Part shown: positions 53,469 to 63,120 of the stretch, one piece after another
Position numbering within the stretch: position 1 is the first letter of the stretch
Layout of the letters: the number at the start of each line of letters is the position of its first letter
Source of the DNA: Pseudomonas marvdashtae
Lineage (GTDB): Bacteria > Pseudomonadota > Gammaproteobacteria > Pseudomonadales > Pseudomonadaceae
Direction: 5' to 3'
Assembly: GCF_014268655.2 (NCBI RefSeq)
Contig: NZ_JABWQX020000001.1
Coordinates: forward strand, 3,006,001 to 3,070,000
Length of the DNA stretch: 64,000 nucleotides
Made by a program: the position numbers and the translations under genes
Notes under the pieces: generated by a model
Databases searched by the model: none
Told to the model about the DNA's origin: nothing
What the model saw: only the letters and a program-made list of their open reading frames with translations

Positions 53469-54248
53469 CTAATCGAAGCAGCCAACCGCCAGCCGGCCTA
53501 TCTCGGGCCGGGCGTAGAGATACCCCTGCATCAGCTCGATTCCCATTGCCAGCAACGTTGCGCTTTCTTCCCGCGTCTCGACGCCCTCGGCGATGACGAT
53601 GATGTCCAGGCGACTGGCGACCAGGATAATGCCCTCGACGATGGCGCGCTTGACGGGGTCCTGGTCGATGTCACGGGTCAACGCCATGTCGATTTTCAAT
53701 ACCTGGGGCTGGAACAGCGCCAACAGGTTGAGGCCCGAATAGCCTGAACCGAAATCGTCAATGGCGGTGGTGAACCCCTGGCGTTCGTACTCCAGGAAAA
53801 TCGATTTCAGATGGTCAGGATCGTCCACCCGCTCGCCTTCGGTCACTTCGAACATGAGCCTGTTCGATGGAAAATCCGATTGGCGCGCGGCCTCCAATGT
53901 CGCCCGTATACAGGTCTCGGCCCGGTACACAGCGTTGGGCAGGAAGTTGATGCTGAGCAAGCAATCGGAGATATCGAGAATCCCCAGCCTCGCAGATTCT
54001 TCGATCGCCTTCACTCGGCAAGCCTGGTCGAACCGATAGCGGTTGCTGTCATTTACAAGCCCGAGGATATGGGCTGCCGATTCGCCATTCACCCCCCTGA
54101 CCAACGCTTCATAGGCAAACGCCGTGCGCGTGCGGACGTTGAAGATCGGCTGGAAAGCCATGGTGAAATCAAACCCCAGCACCTCATGGTTGCGACATTC
54201 GGCGCAACCAAGGGATTTGAAGGTTGGATGAGAAGAAGATTGGCTCAT
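53469..54248 (-). CDS. EAL-domain c-di-GMP phosphodiesterase
   Basis: A 259-residue stand-alone EAL protein, cytosolic, expected to linearise c-di-GMP and so reduce sessility. Glu47 of EALVRG, the metal-binding motif DDFGSGYSGLN, KIDMALTRDID and EGVETREE are all present, so it looks catalytically competent. A short N-terminal segment has a CAECRNHE motif, possibly metal-binding. The ATG at 54248 is preferred over upstream in-frame starts, which lack homology. It converges on the amidase. Confidence 0.9.
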   Translation of the reverse strand: MSQSSSHPTFKSLGCAECRNHEVLGFDFTMAFQPIFNVRTRTAFAYEALVRGVNGESAAHILGLVNDSNRYRFDQACRVKAIEESARLGILDISDCLLSINFLPNAVYRAETCIRATLEAARQSDFPSNRLMFEVTEGERVDDPDHLKSIFLEYERQGFTTAIDDFGSGYSGLNLLALFQPQVLKIDMALTRDIDQDPVKRAIVEGIILVASRLDIIVIAEGVETREESATLLAMGIELMQGYLYARPEIGRLAVGCFD

Positions 54249-54571
54249 GATCAGTGTTCCGGTCGCGGAAAACGGGGTCGCTGTTGTTGCACAAACTATA
54301 GGCGATACCCTTGAGTCGGCACGGGCCACGCTTTCTGAAGTTCTGTCGGGCCCGTCAATCCGCTAACCGCTGAATGCTGGGCTTTTATTCGATCATTGCA
54401 CCTTCGCGGTGCGCCAGATGAGCGTATCGACGCCATGATTAACAACGTTTAACTCGCGCGATCGCGCGGCCTCACCAAGAATGGGACGCTCTGTTCAGAC
54501 CCTTTAAAGCGGGAGGCGGTGCCCTATCGGGCAGTACGCCGGTGCGCTTCCTACTGGCACGGATTTTCGTC
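54249..54571. other. Gap between the EAL and AraC genes
   Basis: These 323 bases carry divergent promoters but no gene I can support. The only marked structure is the perfect 14-base palindrome CGCGCGATCGCGCG at 54455-54468. Confidence 0.4.
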
Positions 54572-54991
54572 ATGGCCCACGCATCGCTCATCGCCGTCAG
54601 CACGCCCGTCACGCCAACAGCCAAGACCACGGGCGGCCTGTCGCCCTGGCGCGAAAAGCTGGTCAAGAAAATGATTCTCGATGGCCTGAGCGAGACGTTG
54701 GAAATCACCCGACTGGCCGAAGCGTGCGCCTTGTCCCGCAGCCATTTCTCCCGAGCCTTCAAGCGCAGCACCGGCCAATCCCCCCAAGCCTGGATCCGTG
54801 CCCAGCGCATTGCCAGGGCCAAGCATCTGATGCAGAGCACTGATCTGACCCTGACGCAAATCAGCCTGGAATGCGGCTTCTGCGACCAGGCGCATTTCTG
54901 CCACCTCTTCACCCACAGCGCAGGCATCAGTCCGTTTGCCTGGCGATCTCGGGTCCAACGTGCGCAGCCCTATGCCCTCGGCGCCGGGTGA
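54572..54991 (+). CDS. Short AraC-family regulator (DNA-binding domain only)
   Basis: A 139-residue protein consisting of an AraC DNA-binding domain with no effector domain. The first helix-turn-helix is LEITRLAEACALSRSHFSRA, the second LTQISLECGFCDQAHFCHLF, with the SPFAW signature. The upstream in-frame GTG at 54542 is less likely. It sits 42 bases before the OprD-type porin on the same strand and probably controls it. Full AraC regulators are about 300 residues; small stand-alone versions of the SoxS/MarA kind exist. Confidence 0.85.
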   Translation: MAHASLIAVSTPVTPTAKTTGGLSPWREKLVKKMILDGLSETLEITRLAEACALSRSHFSRAFKRSTGQSPQAWIRAQRIARAKHLMQSTDLTLTQISLECGFCDQAHFCHLFTHSAGISPFAWRSRVQRAQPYALGAG

Positions 54992-55033
54992 TCCCCACGC
55001 ATTTTTCGCCAAACTATTCACAGGGAATGAAGC

Positions 55034-56383
55034 ATGTCGCCTGCATCAAACAACATTGTCGGTCCCGGACCCATGCCAGCGGCCCTGAAGCCGCTTTGGC
55101 TCCTGGCCTTGCTGGCGGGAAGCGCCCCCACAATGGCGGCGCAAACCGCCGATGGTTTTGTAGAAGGCGCATCGCTTGAAATACTGAGCCGCAACTTTTA
55201 CCTCAACAATGACTACCGCTCCCCTACCCCGGCGGGCAAAAGCTACAAGCAGGAATGGGCCCAGGGTTTCATCGCTTCGTTCGAGTCCGGTTTCAGCACC
55301 GGCACCGTTGGTGTCGGCATCGACGCCCATGGTTTCCTGGGGCTGAAACTGGACGGTGGCAAAGGCCACTCCGGAACCGGGTTATTGCCGCTGGATGATG
55401 ACGGCCGTAGCGAGGATCAATATTCCAGCGCAGGCGGTGCGTTAAAATTCAAGGCGTCTCGAACCACCCTGGCACTGGGCGAAATGACCGTGCAAACCCC
55501 GGTGTTCGATACAGCGGACAAACGCCTGCAACCGGAATACGCCAGCGGCGTGTTGCTGACCAGTCGCGAGACCGAGGGGATCGACCTGCAGGCCGGCCAT
55601 TTCCATGCATTCAAGAACCAGGACGCCTCCACCGCCAGAGGAGATTTTTCCGGATACGGGGCAACCACCCGCCACGGCAGCATCGACTTCGTGGGTGCCG
55701 ATCTGTTCAGCGGCCGCCCAGTGGGTGGCGCCGTGTACGCCTCCGAGCTGAGCGACACCTGGCGGCAGTACTACACCAACCTGCACGCCACCGTTGGCGA
55801 TCTGTTCGTCGACGGCAATCTGTATCACACCCGCGACCAAGGCCAGGCCGCCGCAGGCGCCATCGACAACACCGCCTACAGCCTCTTGGGCAAATACCGG
55901 CGCGATGCCCAGGCGTTCACCGTGGCCTATCAGAAAATCAACGGCGACACGCCGTTTGACTTCGTCGGTGGCGACTCCATCTACCTACCCAACTCGATCA
56001 AATACGCCGACTTCAATGGCCCCGGCGAACACTCCTGGCAAGCACGCTATGACCTCGACCTTGGCGCGCTGGGCATCCCCGGCCTGGGCTTCATGGCCCG
56101 CTATGTGACGGGTAGTGGAATAGATGGCAGCCATGCCCCCCAGGGCGGCGCCTACAACACGTTCGACACCGACACCGGGACCTACAGTCCGCAACAAGGA
56201 GACGGCGGCCGTCACTGGGAACGCGACCTGGACCTGCACTATGTCGTGCCGTCGGGGCCGGCCAGGGACCTGTCGCTGCAGCTGTCCCATGTCACCCACC
56301 GTGCCAACGACGCCCAGGCGGGCGACGACATCGACAGGCTCTACATCGTTATCCAATACCCGCTCAAGCTGGGGCCGTCCTGA
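55034..56383 (+). CDS. OprD-family outer membrane porin
   Basis: A 449-residue 18-strand substrate-specific porin for uptake of amino acids or carboxylates. A signal peptide ends near PTMAAQT. The OprD-typical entry ASLEILSRNFYLNNDYRS follows, then GVGIDAHGFLGLKLDGGKG, RLQPEYASGVLLTSRE and a C-terminal terminal strand ending IVIQYPL. The start at 55034 follows GGGAATGAAGC; an internal ATG 13 codons later is possible. Substrate unknown. Confidence 0.92.
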   Translation: MSPASNNIVGPGPMPAALKPLWLLALLAGSAPTMAAQTADGFVEGASLEILSRNFYLNNDYRSPTPAGKSYKQEWAQGFIASFESGFSTGTVGVGIDAHGFLGLKLDGGKGHSGTGLLPLDDDGRSEDQYSSAGGALKFKASRTTLALGEMTVQTPVFDTADKRLQPEYASGVLLTSRETEGIDLQAGHFHAFKNQDASTARGDFSGYGATTRHGSIDFVGADLFSGRPVGGAVYASELSDTWRQYYTNLHATVGDLFVDGNLYHTRDQGQAAAGAIDNTAYSLLGKYRRDAQAFTVAYQKINGDTPFDFVGGDSIYLPNSIKYADFNGPGEHSWQARYDLDLGALGIPGLGFMARYVTGSGIDGSHAPQGGAYNTFDTDTGTYSPQQGDGGRHWERDLDLHYVVPSGPARDLSLQLSHVTHRANDAQAGDDIDRLYIVIQYPLKLGPS

Positions 56384-56480
56384 AGGAACACATCATCAAA
56401 GCTTCACGGCGCCGATGGCATGATGATCGTTATTATCGAGCCCGCTCGTAGCAACGTATCAGCCCAGCGAGGAAGCGCCC

Positions 56481-57431
56481 ATGTCGTCCGCAGGAACACC
56501 GATAGATGTCTCCCATCGACCACGCCTGGCGGATCTCAAGCCGCTCGTTCAGCCAGTGCGACCCGTCGCCAATGAGCTGCGCCCGCCGACAGAACCCAAG
56601 GTCACCCCGGCAACGCAGTTGGAAAACCGAGAGGGATACCGCAGCGATTTCCTCGGCGATTTCATTGTGCCCTGGCCCGCCCTTGATGCCGAGCAGGCAA
56701 AGGACGTCTATTCAACAGGCAACACTGGTGACCGCCTGGATTACACCCATTTCTCCATCACGATGTCGCGGCGTCGACGGTTGGCGCTCATTGCCGGGGT
56801 TAACATCGACGGCGCCAGCAGTGTCGAAATCGACCGCAAGCGCGATGCCTGGACCTATGACGGTCGGCTGCCCAGCGACGCACAGATCGGCGAAGCACTC
56901 TATGCCGACAACCTGTTGGATCGCGGCCACCTCGTCAGGCGCCAGGATCCGAACTGGGGACAAGAGGCGCACACGGCCAATGGCGACACGTTCCACTTCA
57001 CCAATTGCTCACCGCAAATGGCGGCCTTCAATCAGAAAACCTGGTTGGAGCTTGAGGACTACATCCTCGACAACACCCGCCGCTGGAAAGGCAGAGCGAC
57101 GGTGTTCACCGGGCCGCTGTTTCGCGAGGATGATCCCACCTACAGAGACGTACAAATTCCCACCGCATTCTGGAAAGTCGTGGCATTTCTCAGCGACGAC
57201 GGCAAGCCATCCGCCAGCGCCTACATGATCGATCAGCAGCGGGAGCTCGGGAAACTTCAACTCGTATTCGGCGCGCTTAAAACCTACCGGCACAGCGTCG
57301 ACCAGATTGAATCACTCACGGGCATTCGCTTCGGCGGCCTGGCTGACTACGATGGTTTTTCCAACGAGGAACGCTTGACGGGAACACGGATTGAAGCGGC
57401 GATTCGGGGGCCTGAGGATATTCTGCTTTGA
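56481..57431 (+). CDS. DNA/RNA non-specific endonuclease (NUC family)
   Basis: A 316-residue beta-beta-alpha-metal nuclease. The catalytic DRGH motif (Asp147 to His150, with His150 as general base) and the downstream TNCSPQMAAFNQKTW with metal-binding Asn184 are intact, and the length is usual for the family. I see no signal peptide, unlike Serratia or mitochondrial EndoG-type secreted nucleases. It may be delivered by a specialised secretion system or act inside the cell, and no immunity gene is adjacent. Confidence 0.88.
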   Translation: MSSAGTPIDVSHRPRLADLKPLVQPVRPVANELRPPTEPKVTPATQLENREGYRSDFLGDFIVPWPALDAEQAKDVYSTGNTGDRLDYTHFSITMSRRRRLALIAGVNIDGASSVEIDRKRDAWTYDGRLPSDAQIGEALYADNLLDRGHLVRRQDPNWGQEAHTANGDTFHFTNCSPQMAAFNQKTWLELEDYILDNTRRWKGRATVFTGPLFREDDPTYRDVQIPTAFWKVVAFLSDDGKPSASAYMIDQQRELGKLQLVFGALKTYRHSVDQIESLTGIRFGGLADYDGFSNEERLTGTRIEAAIRGPEDILL

Positions 57432-57482
57432 GCGGGCCGACCGGCGCCCCGCATCGTGGGCGGTCGGTCCGGCTCCGCAGGA

Positions 57483-57600
57483 TCAGCCAGCGGTGACGGT
57501 CATGCCGCCATCGGCCATGACCACCGAACCGACCATGAAACTGGCGCGGTCCGACGCCAGGAAGGCGACCACCTCGGCGATTTCTTCCGGCTTCGCTGTC
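57483..57600 (-). pseudogene. 3' fragment of a short-chain dehydrogenase gene
   Basis: AKPEEIAEVVAFLASDRASF followed by MVGSVVMADGGMTVTAG and a stop is the conserved C terminus of SDR oxidoreductases (NAD-binding Rossmann fold). The upstream sequence in the same frame has no homology, and the catalytic Tyr-Lys region is absent. About 40 codons of a deleted gene remain. Confidence 0.8.
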
Positions 57601-57713
57601 GCGCAACGAGGGTCAACGGGCTTTGGTGATGTTGCGGGGACTGTCGGGGTTTTGCGCGAATCTGCAAACCGGCGGGATAGCCCGGGGCGACGGCGCGCCC
57701 CGGACCTCATGCG

Positions 57714-59006
57714 CTATGGCTTGCGCGTGACCCTCCACACTGTGTTCGCCAGGTCATCAGCAATGATCAACGCACCTCGCGGATCGACCGTCACGCCGAC
57801 GGGGCGCCCACGGGTCTTGCCATCGGAACCGCGGAAGCCCGTGGCGAAGTCCACCGCCTCACCCGCAGGGCGACCGTCGCGGAACGGCACGAAGATCACT
57901 TTGTAGCCCACCGGCTGATCACGGTTCCAGCTGCCGTGCTCGCCAACGAACGCGCCTTCGGCGAACTGTTCGCCCATGGCCGGAACCGAGAAATCGACAC
58001 CGAGCGCGGCGACGTGGGATCCCAGGCTGTAATCGGGTTTGACCGCAGCGGCGACTTTTTGCGGATCCTGTGGCTGCGCGCGCGGGTCGACGTTCTGCCC
58101 CCAATAGCTGTAGGGCCAGCCGTAGAACGCACCTTCGCGCACCGAGGTCAGGTAGTCCGGCACCAGGTCGGGGCCCAACTCGTCGCGTTCGTTGACCACC
58201 GCCCACAACTGCCCGGAGCCAGGCTCGACCTTCAGCGCCGTCGGGTTGCGCAGGCCGGTCGCAAAGGGTTTGTGGGCGCCCGTCTCGGCGTCGATCTGCC
58301 AGACCATGGCCCGGTCGATCTCGACTTCCATGCCGCGCTCGGTGACGTTGCTGTTCGAGCCTATGCCGACGTACAGCGAGCGCCCGTCGGGGCTAGCGGT
58401 CAAGGCCTTGGTCCAGTGGTGGTTGATCGCCGACGGCAGGTCGGTGACCTTGACGGGGGGACCGCTGGCCTTGGTCTGGCCGTCTGCGTAATCAAAGCGA
58501 ACCAGCGCATCCTGGTTGGCCACGTACAGCTTGCCGTTGGCAAACGCCAGGCCATACGGCGCGTTGAGGTTTTCGGCGAAAACCGTCTTGAGCTCGTAAG
58601 TGCCGTCGCCATCTGCATCGCGCAACAACGTGAGGCGGTTGCCGCCCTTGACCTGGGTGTTGCCCTTGGCCTTGATGACGCTGGCGATCACGTCCTTGGG
58701 CTTGAGCTTCGCGGCGTTTCCGCCACGGCCCTCGGCGACGATAATGTCGCCGTTTGGCAAGACCAGTGTTTGACGCGGGATCTTCAGATCGGTCGCAATG
58801 GCAGTGATGTCGTAGCCTTGGGGCACCGTCGGCTTCTGGTCTCCCCACGCCACCGGCTCGGCGATTTTCATGCTGGGCAACAGGCCACGCTGGGGCTCTG
58901 GCAATTTAGGGTCGGGACCCAGTGTCTGGGTCGCGTCCCCTTCTCCTCCGCAAGCGCTGAGCAGCAGCGCCATGCTCAAGGCGGTCAATGCGATGCGCGG
59001 CTTCAT
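57714..59006 (-). CDS. PQQ-type sugar (L-sorbosone-like) dehydrogenase lipoprotein
   Basis: Periplasmic soluble-glucose/sorbosone-dehydrogenase-family beta-propeller, oxidising an aldose or sorbosone with PQQ or a related cofactor. The 430-residue precursor has the lipobox LLLSACGG, so it is likely membrane-anchored. Propeller repeats follow, with NAPYGLAFANGKLYVANQDA, LRNPTALKVEPGSGQLWAVV, NERDELGPDLVPDYL and GEHGSWNRDQPVGYKV, all typical of the family. It overlaps the preceding DUF2231 gene by four bases. Confidence 0.87.
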   Translation of the reverse strand: MKPRIALTALSMALLLSACGGEGDATQTLGPDPKLPEPQRGLLPSMKIAEPVAWGDQKPTVPQGYDITAIATDLKIPRQTLVLPNGDIIVAEGRGGNAAKLKPKDVIASVIKAKGNTQVKGGNRLTLLRDADGDGTYELKTVFAENLNAPYGLAFANGKLYVANQDALVRFDYADGQTKASGPPVKVTDLPSAINHHWTKALTASPDGRSLYVGIGSNSNVTERGMEVEIDRAMVWQIDAETGAHKPFATGLRNPTALKVEPGSGQLWAVVNERDELGPDLVPDYLTSVREGAFYGWPYSYWGQNVDPRAQPQDPQKVAAAVKPDYSLGSHVAALGVDFSVPAMGEQFAEGAFVGEHGSWNRDQPVGYKVIFVPFRDGRPAGEAVDFATGFRGSDGKTRGRPVGVTVDPRGALIIADDLANTVWRVTRKP

Positions 59007-59431
59007 TGCTCACCTCCCGAACTCAGGTTGGTAAGGCCGACCCACGCCGCCACGCAGGCCAGCAGCGTCGCGATGACAGACAGCACGAGGCCCTGGGGCA
59101 TGATCGCCCAGGCGTCCTTGGCGTGCTCGAAAGCGTTGACCAACCCGAGTACCCAAGTGACCAGCAACAGCAGGAAATACGCTACGGGACGCCCGGCCTT
59201 GCGTTCGGCCCTGAGCAGGTTGACCAGGGCGAACACCAGCGCCAGCCCACAAAAAACCAGCCCACCGGCAATTAGCCACGAGGCAAAATTGCTCCACTGG
59301 ATCTGGTACGTCTTGAAGTAAGCGATGTCGCTAAATAGCGCGCCGAGAAACAGGGGAACGGTGCCCGCCAGCAAGACCGCGTGGAGCGGTCCTGGCGTGC
59401 TTCGGTAGAGGGGATGAGCGGTAACGGTCAT
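59003..59431 (-). CDS. DUF2231 membrane protein
   Basis: A 142-residue protein with four predicted helices, recognised by the start HPLYRSTPGPLHAVLLAGTV and FASWLIAGGLVFCGLALVFA. DUF2231 proteins are often paired with PQQ sugar dehydrogenases and may act as a membrane electron acceptor or anchor (inference). AAGGAG lies six bases before the ATG at 59431. Translationally coupled to the dehydrogenase by ATGA overlap. Confidence 0.85.
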   Translation of the reverse strand: MTVTAHPLYRSTPGPLHAVLLAGTVPLFLGALFSDIAYFKTYQIQWSNFASWLIAGGLVFCGLALVFALVNLLRAERKAGRPVAYFLLLLVTWVLGLVNAFEHAKDAWAIMPQGLVLSVIATLLACVAAWVGLTNLSSGGEQ

Positions 59432-59568
59432 TGGCAACTCCTTTTCGTTCAGCGGCCCTGATCGTTATCCGGTGAGAAGCCGATCAGGGTTGCGTTGATG
59501 ACGCTAGGAAAATGATCGCGCTGCCAAAGCGTTAGTTCCGATATTTTCGTTGGCCCAGGATTTTCTGG

Positions 59569-60492
59569 CTATATCTTCACCATCAGTTCCCCCTGCGCCT
59601 CCGCCACGCCATGCAGCAGCTCGATCACCCAATCGATAAACACCCGTACCCGGGGCGACAGTTGTCGATGCGGTGGGTAGACCACTGAAATCGGCCATAA
59701 CGGCACCGGATGGTCTTTCAACACCTCTAACAGCCGGCCCTCGGCCAACTGCCGTTGAACGTGATAGCGGGGCACCTGGACCAGACCGAACCCGGCTTCG
59801 CAGGCCGTCACGTAGGCGTCGGCATTGTTGACGGTCAGCTCGCCCGGCAGGTGCAACTCGCGCACGTGCCCTGCGACTTCGAATTCAAACGGAAAAAAAC
59901 GTCCGCCGCCGGATGCAAAGCGGATGGCCTGGTGCGCAGTCAAATCCTCCGGTCGCAGCGGCGTTCCGGCGCGAGCCAGGTAACTCGGGCTGGCGCATGT
60001 GAGCTGGGACAACCGCACGATTGGCCGCGCCACCAATGCCTGGTCAGTGATGTTGCCGGCGCGGATTGCGCAGTCCACGCCCTCGCGCTGCAAGTGCACC
60101 TGGCGGTCATGAAAACCGATGTCCAGTTGCAAATGTGGATAGCGCCGATAAAAATCCGGCAGGTTCGGCACGATCCAGGTGCAGCCGAAAGCGATGGGCA
60201 TGTCCACCCGCAAGGTGCCGCGAGGCTGGCTGCGTTGCGCAGACAGCGAGGCTTCGAGATCGTCCAGTTCATCCAGCAATTGGCCGCAGCGCTGGTAATA
60301 GGCTTCGCCATCGAGCGTGGCTCGCACTTGCCGCGTCGTGCGCTGCAGCAGTTGCACGCCCAGATGACCTTCGAGTTGTTGAATCAACAGGCTGACCGTG
60401 GCCCGTGGCAAGCCAAGATCATCGGCCGCCTTGCCAAAACCGCCCAATTCAACGATGCGCCGGAACACCTGCATGGCTTGTAATCGGTCCAT
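59569..60492 (-). CDS. LysR-family transcriptional regulator
   Basis: A 307-residue regulator with an N-terminal winged helix (MQVFRRIVELGGFGKAADDL and RATVSLLIQQLEGHLGVQLL) and a periplasmic-binding-like effector domain from about residue 90. It is divergent from the aldo/keto reductase across 115 bases and probably controls it and itself. An inverted repeat in that gap is the candidate operator. Confidence 0.9.
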   Translation of the reverse strand: MDRLQAMQVFRRIVELGGFGKAADDLGLPRATVSLLIQQLEGHLGVQLLQRTTRQVRATLDGEAYYQRCGQLLDELDDLEASLSAQRSQPRGTLRVDMPIAFGCTWIVPNLPDFYRRYPHLQLDIGFHDRQVHLQREGVDCAIRAGNITDQALVARPIVRLSQLTCASPSYLARAGTPLRPEDLTAHQAIRFASGGGRFFPFEFEVAGHVRELHLPGELTVNNADAYVTACEAGFGLVQVPRYHVQRQLAEGRLLEVLKDHPVPLWPISVVYPPHRQLSPRVRVFIDWVIELLHGVAEAQGELMVKI

Positions 60493-60503
60493 AAACGACG
60501 CTC

Positions 60504-60526
60504 ACTATTCAGGAATCACGAATAGT
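60504..60526. promoter_or_regulatory. Candidate LysR operator
   Basis: ACTATTC-N9-GAATAGT is a perfect seven-base dyad centred in the divergent gap, 12 bases from the LysR start. Spacing and symmetry fit a T-N11-A-type LysR recognition site. Confidence 0.65.
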
Positions 60527-60607
60527 TAAGCCAGATTTACCGGGTTTATCCAGAAATTCATGTACGGGACACTGGCCCTGTCATTCATTTCTTTTGGAGT
60601 CAACCGC

Positions 60608-61603
60608 ATGATCACTCGCCAACTCGGCCAACAAGGCCCACACGTCAGCGCTATCGGCCTGGGCTGCATGGGAATGTCGGATTTCTACACCACCGGGATC
60701 GATCCGCGAGAAGCCATTGCCACGCTCCACCGCGCCGTGGAGCTGGGCGTGACACTGTTCGATACCGCCGACATGTATGGGCCCTACACCAACGAGACAC
60801 TGCTCGGGCAAGCCTTGCGTGGCAAGCGTGAAGGGATCTACCTGGCGAGCAAGTTCGGCCTGGTGCGCAGCGAAGATCCCCACGCCCGGGGCGTCAACGG
60901 GCACCCCGATTACGTCCGGCAGTCCGTCGACGGCAGTCTCGAGCGCCTCGATACCGATTACTTGGACCTCTATTACCAACACCGCATTGACCCGCAGGTG
61001 CCGGTCGAAGAAACGGTCGGCGCCATGGCGGAGCTGGTCAAGGCCGGCAAGGTGCGCCACATCGGTCTCTCGGAAGCCAGCGCCGAAACTATCCAGCGGG
61101 CGCATGCGGTGCATCCTTTGGCGGCCGTGCAAAGCGAATACTCGCTGTGGTCCAGGGAGCCCGAGCACAACGGCGTGCTGGAAACCTGCCGGCGCCTGGG
61201 GATTGCCTTCGTCGCCTATAGCCCATTGGGTCGCGGTTTCCTGACGGGCGAACTGAAGGCCCCGGAGGATTTTGCCGCCGATGACTATCGCCGCTTCAAT
61301 CCACGCTTCGAGGCCGACAATTTCTATCGCAACCTCGCGCTGGTCGAGCGAGTCAAGGCGTTGGCTGCGCAGAAAGACATCAGCGCCTCGCAATTGGCCC
61401 TGGCCTGGGTACTGGCCCAAGGGAGCAACGTGATCCCGATCCCAGGAACGAAACAGCGCAAGTATTTGGAGAGCAACGTAGCCGCGATCGGGGTTTCCCT
61501 GAACACCGATGAATTGAATCATCTGGATGAAATTTTCGGCGCCCAAGGAGCCGTGGCGGGCGCGCGATACGACGCTCAGGTGATGACCTTGCTCGACGGC
61601 TGA
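60608..61603 (+). CDS. Aldo/keto reductase
   Basis: A 331-residue NADPH-dependent oxidoreductase of the AKR11/13 group reducing aldehydes or ketones in the cytoplasm. The catalytic tetrad is visible: Asp and Tyr in [10 protein letters not shown], Lys in LASKFG and His in YYQHRID. The C-terminal NADP-binding [13 protein letters not shown] is intact. GGAG lies eight bases before the ATG at 60608; the frame extends upstream without homology. Regulated by the divergent LysR protein, by inference. Confidence 0.92.
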   Translation: MITRQLGQQGPHVSAIGLGCMGMSDFYTTGIDPREAIATLHRAVELGVTLFDTADMYGPYTNETLLGQALRGKREGIYLASKFGLVRSEDPHARGVNGHPDYVRQSVDGSLERLDTDYLDLYYQHRIDPQVPVEETVGAMAELVKAGKVRHIGLSEASAETIQRAHAVHPLAAVQSEYSLWSREPEHNGVLETCRRLGIAFVAYSPLGRGFLTGELKAPEDFAADDYRRFNPRFEADNFYRNLALVERVKALAAQKDISASQLALAWVLAQGSNVIPIPGTKQRKYLESNVAAIGVSLNTDELNHLDEIFGAQGAVAGARYDAQVMTLLDG

Positions 61604-61710
61604 ACAGCAACACGGTTGAGGGGGTGAAGGTAACGGCCCGGCCTTTCCTTGCTTAACAAAAAACCTCTGCTATAGCTTAAACCCTTCACTTTCTAATGCG
61701 AGGCAAGGGA

Positions 61711-63120
61711 ATGTCAGCCGCCAAGAAAATGAGCGTGGGGCAGCTGACCATGCTGACTGCCGTCAATATGCTAGGGTCCGGCATCGTGCTGCTGCCGACC
61801 AAGCTCGCCGAAGTGGGCGGTATTTCGATCCTTTCCTGGCTGATCACAGCCACGGGCTCGCTCGCATTGGCCTACGCCTTTGCCCGCTGCGGCATGCTCA
61901 GCCGCAAGACCGGCGGAATGGGCGGATACGCTGAATACACCTTCGGCAAGTCCGGCAACTACATCACCAACTACACCTACGGCCTTTCACTGCTGATTGC
62001 CAACGTGGCGATCAGCATCACCGCCGTCGGCTATATCCAGACGCTCTTCAGTGTCCAGCTCGACTCGCTGCAGGTCGGCCTGGCAACCATCGCATTATTG
62101 TGGCTGACCACCTTTGCCAATTTCGGCGGGGCACGCATTACCGGCAAGATTGGCGCCGTGACCGTGTGGGGCGTGATAGCCCCGGTGGTGCTGGTTTCGA
62201 CGGTCGGTTGGTTCTGGTTCGACAGCAGCATCTACGCAGCCGGCTGGAACCCTCACGACATGAGCTGGTACGAAGCGGCCGGCGCTTCCGTGGCGATCAC
62301 CCTCTGGGCGTTCCTGGGGTTGGAGTCGGCGTGCGCCAACGGCGACGCGGTGGAGAACCCCGAGAAAAACGTGCCGATCGCGGTACTCGGTGGCACGCTG
62401 GGCGCTGCGGTGATCTACATCGTTTCAACCAACGTCATTGCCGGCATCGTCGACAACGCCGAGCTGGTCTCCTCCACGGCGCCGTTCGGCCTGGTCTTCG
62501 CCAAGATGTTCAACCCCCTGATCGGAAACGTCGTTATGGGCCTGATGGTGATGGCGTGTGTCGGCTCGCTGCTCGGCTGGCAGTTCACCGTCGCACAGGT
62601 CTTCAAGAGCTCGGCGGACACCGGTTACTTCCTGCCAATCTTCGCCAAGGCCAACAAGCATGGTGTGCCGATCGTCAGCATGCTGATCCTGCTGGCGATG
62701 CAGACAGCGTTGGCATTGCTGACCATCAGCCCTGACCTCGCCAAGCAATTCGATACGCTGGTGAACCTCGCCGTGGTCACCAACCTGGTGCCCTACATCC
62801 TCTCCATGGCGACGCTGGTCACCCTGCAAAAAATATCGAATGTCCCGGCCAACAAGGCTTTGCTCACCAACATTGTCGCGGGCATTGCCGCGGCCTACAG
62901 CTACCTGGCGCTCTACAGCTCGGGGGAACAGGCGTTGATGCTGGGCGGCGTGGCAGTCATCGTCGGCTATACGCTGTTCGGTTACGTCAATACCCGCCTG
63001 ATCCGTCTTGAAGCGTTGAACAATAGCGTACCGACCCAGACCGTCGCGGCGCAGCACATCGTTGGCGAGCCCATTCCCGTCAACCACCTGAAGACGGCCA
63101 ACCTGGAGGCCTTGCCATGA
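61711..63120 (+). CDS. APC-family basic amino acid/polyamine antiporter (PotE/CadB-like)
   Basis: A 469-residue, twelve-helix exchanger that imports an amino acid while exporting its decarboxylated amine. Marks include TAVNMLGSGIVLLPTKLAE in helix 1, GGMGGYAEYTFGKSGNYITN and LESACANGDAVENPEKNVP. These are close to PotE (ornithine/putrescine) and CadB (lysine/cadaverine). I start at 61711, preceded by GAGG; an ATG five codons upstream has no ribosome site. The stop overlaps the decarboxylase start, so the pair forms an acid-stress or polyamine operon. Confidence 0.9.
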   Translation: MSAAKKMSVGQLTMLTAVNMLGSGIVLLPTKLAEVGGISILSWLITATGSLALAYAFARCGMLSRKTGGMGGYAEYTFGKSGNYITNYTYGLSLLIANVAISITAVGYIQTLFSVQLDSLQVGLATIALLWLTTFANFGGARITGKIGAVTVWGVIAPVVLVSTVGWFWFDSSIYAAGWNPHDMSWYEAAGASVAITLWAFLGLESACANGDAVENPEKNVPIAVLGGTLGAAVIYIVSTNVIAGIVDNAELVSSTAPFGLVFAKMFNPLIGNVVMGLMVMACVGSLLGWQFTVAQVFKSSADTGYFLPIFAKANKHGVPIVSMLILLAMQTALALLTISPDLAKQFDTLVNLAVVTNLVPYILSMATLVTLQKISNVPANKALLTNIVAGIAAAYSYLALYSSGEQALMLGGVAVIVGYTLFGYVNTRLIRLEALNNSVPTQTVAAQHIVGEPIPVNHLKTANLEALP

